The notes beneath the pieces are model-generated. The model ran no database searches, was not told the origin of the DNA, and saw nothing but the letters and a program-made list of their open reading frames with translations. From JACQFZ01 sp036381895 (GTDB taxonomy: Bacteria > Pseudomonadota > Gammaproteobacteria > Acidiferrobacterales > Sulfurifustaceae), in the NCBI GenBank assembly GCA_036381895.1, contig DASVBY010000087.1, forward strand, positions 1-6,058: a stretch of 6,058 nucleotides of DNA, given 5' to 3'. Positions 5,654 through 6,058 of the stretch are shown one piece after another. The translations under genes and the position numbers were made by a program. Every line of letters starts with the position of its first letter. Within the stretch, counting starts at the first letter, position 1.

Positions 5654-6058
5654 ATGCGTACGCGCGTAAAAATCTGCGGCATCACCCGCGTGGAAGACGC
5701 GCAGGCGGCGGCGGCGGCCGGCGCCGATGCGATCGGGCTGGTGTTCTACGCCGCGAGCCCGCGCGCCGTCACGCTCGAGCAGGCGCGCGCCATCGCCGCC
5801 GCGGTACCGCCGTTCGTGGCGGTCGTGGGCCTCTTCGTCGACGCCGAGCCGGACGCGATCCGCGCGGTCCTGAACCGCGTGCCGCTGTCTCTGTTACAAT
5901 TCCACGGCTCCGAAACTCCCGACCAGTGCGGCGCCTACGGCCGCTCCTACATCAAGACCATACGCATGCACGACGCCGTCGATGTGGGCCTCGAAGAGCG
6001 GCGCTTCGCCGACGCGGCGGGGCTGCTGCTCGATACCTTCGTGCCCGATCGCGCCGGC
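5654..6058 (+). CDS. trpF: Phosphoribosylanthranilate isomerase, C-terminus cut by window edge
   Basis: TrpF isomerises N-(5-phosphoribosyl)anthranilate to 1-(2-carboxyphenylamino)-1-deoxyribulose-5-phosphate in tryptophan synthesis. The 135 visible codons stay open to the edge; the family is about 200-220 residues, so about a third is missing. It begins MRTRVKICGITRVEDA, with the catalytic general base Cys8 in the KICGIT motif. GADAIGLVFYAASPR, VAVVGLFVD and LLQFHGSE follow as (beta/alpha)8-barrel strands. The catalytic acid is Asp127 in LLLDTF, matching Asp126 of the Thermotoga maritima enzyme. The ATG at 5654 is 18 nt after the truA stop and lacks a Shine-Dalgarno; cotranscription with truA is likely. 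In related genomes trpB and trpA often come next, but this lies outside the window. Confidence 0.95.
   Translation, partial: MRTRVKICGITRVEDAQAAAAAGADAIGLVFYAASPRAVTLEQARAIAAAVPPFVAVVGLFVDAEPDAIRAVLNRVPLSLLQFHGSETPDQCGAYGRSYIKTIRMHDAVDVGLEERRFADAAGLLLDTFVPDRAG

Overview
The window is GC-rich proteobacterial chromosome. Codon use, the truA-trpF pairing and the red-type (form IC) RuBisCO operon suggest a beta- or gammaproteobacterial facultative or obligate autotroph. The genus cannot be assigned from the sequence alone.

Layout: positions 1-3733 hold a minus-strand Calvin-cycle operon, transcribed right to left: cbbL (RuBisCO large subunit), cbbS (small subunit), cbbX (red-type RuBisCO activase) and cbbP/prk (phosphoribulokinase, cut by the left edge). 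Gaps are only 10, 11 and 13 nt, so one transcript is likely. A 110-bp, comparatively AT-rich divergent region (3734-3843) separates cbbL from the plus-strand LysR-type regulator cbbR. It carries a consensus-like -10 for cbbR, a perfect 6-3-6 inverted repeat, two T-N11-A half-site patterns and a 7-T tract. After cbbR come two plus-strand housekeeping genes, truA (tRNA pseudouridine synthase I) and trpF (phosphoribosylanthranilate isomerase, cut by the right edge).

How they work together: CbbP makes ribulose-1,5-bisphosphate. CbbL8S8 carboxylates it. CbbX uses ATP to pull inhibited large subunits free of tightly bound sugar phosphate. CbbR probably senses metabolites and controls the operon from the shared intergenic region, repressing itself at the same time. 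truA and trpF are unrelated in function and mark the edge of the conserved housekeeping neighbourhood.

No new system was found. All seven genes belong to known families and their key residues are intact. The points most worth a second look are the arrangement of the cbbR control region, including a probably leaderless cbbR mRNA; the lack of Shine-Dalgarno sites on all three plus-strand genes, in contrast to cbbS and cbbX; a long low-complexity tail on CbbX; and a small loop insertion in CbbL.
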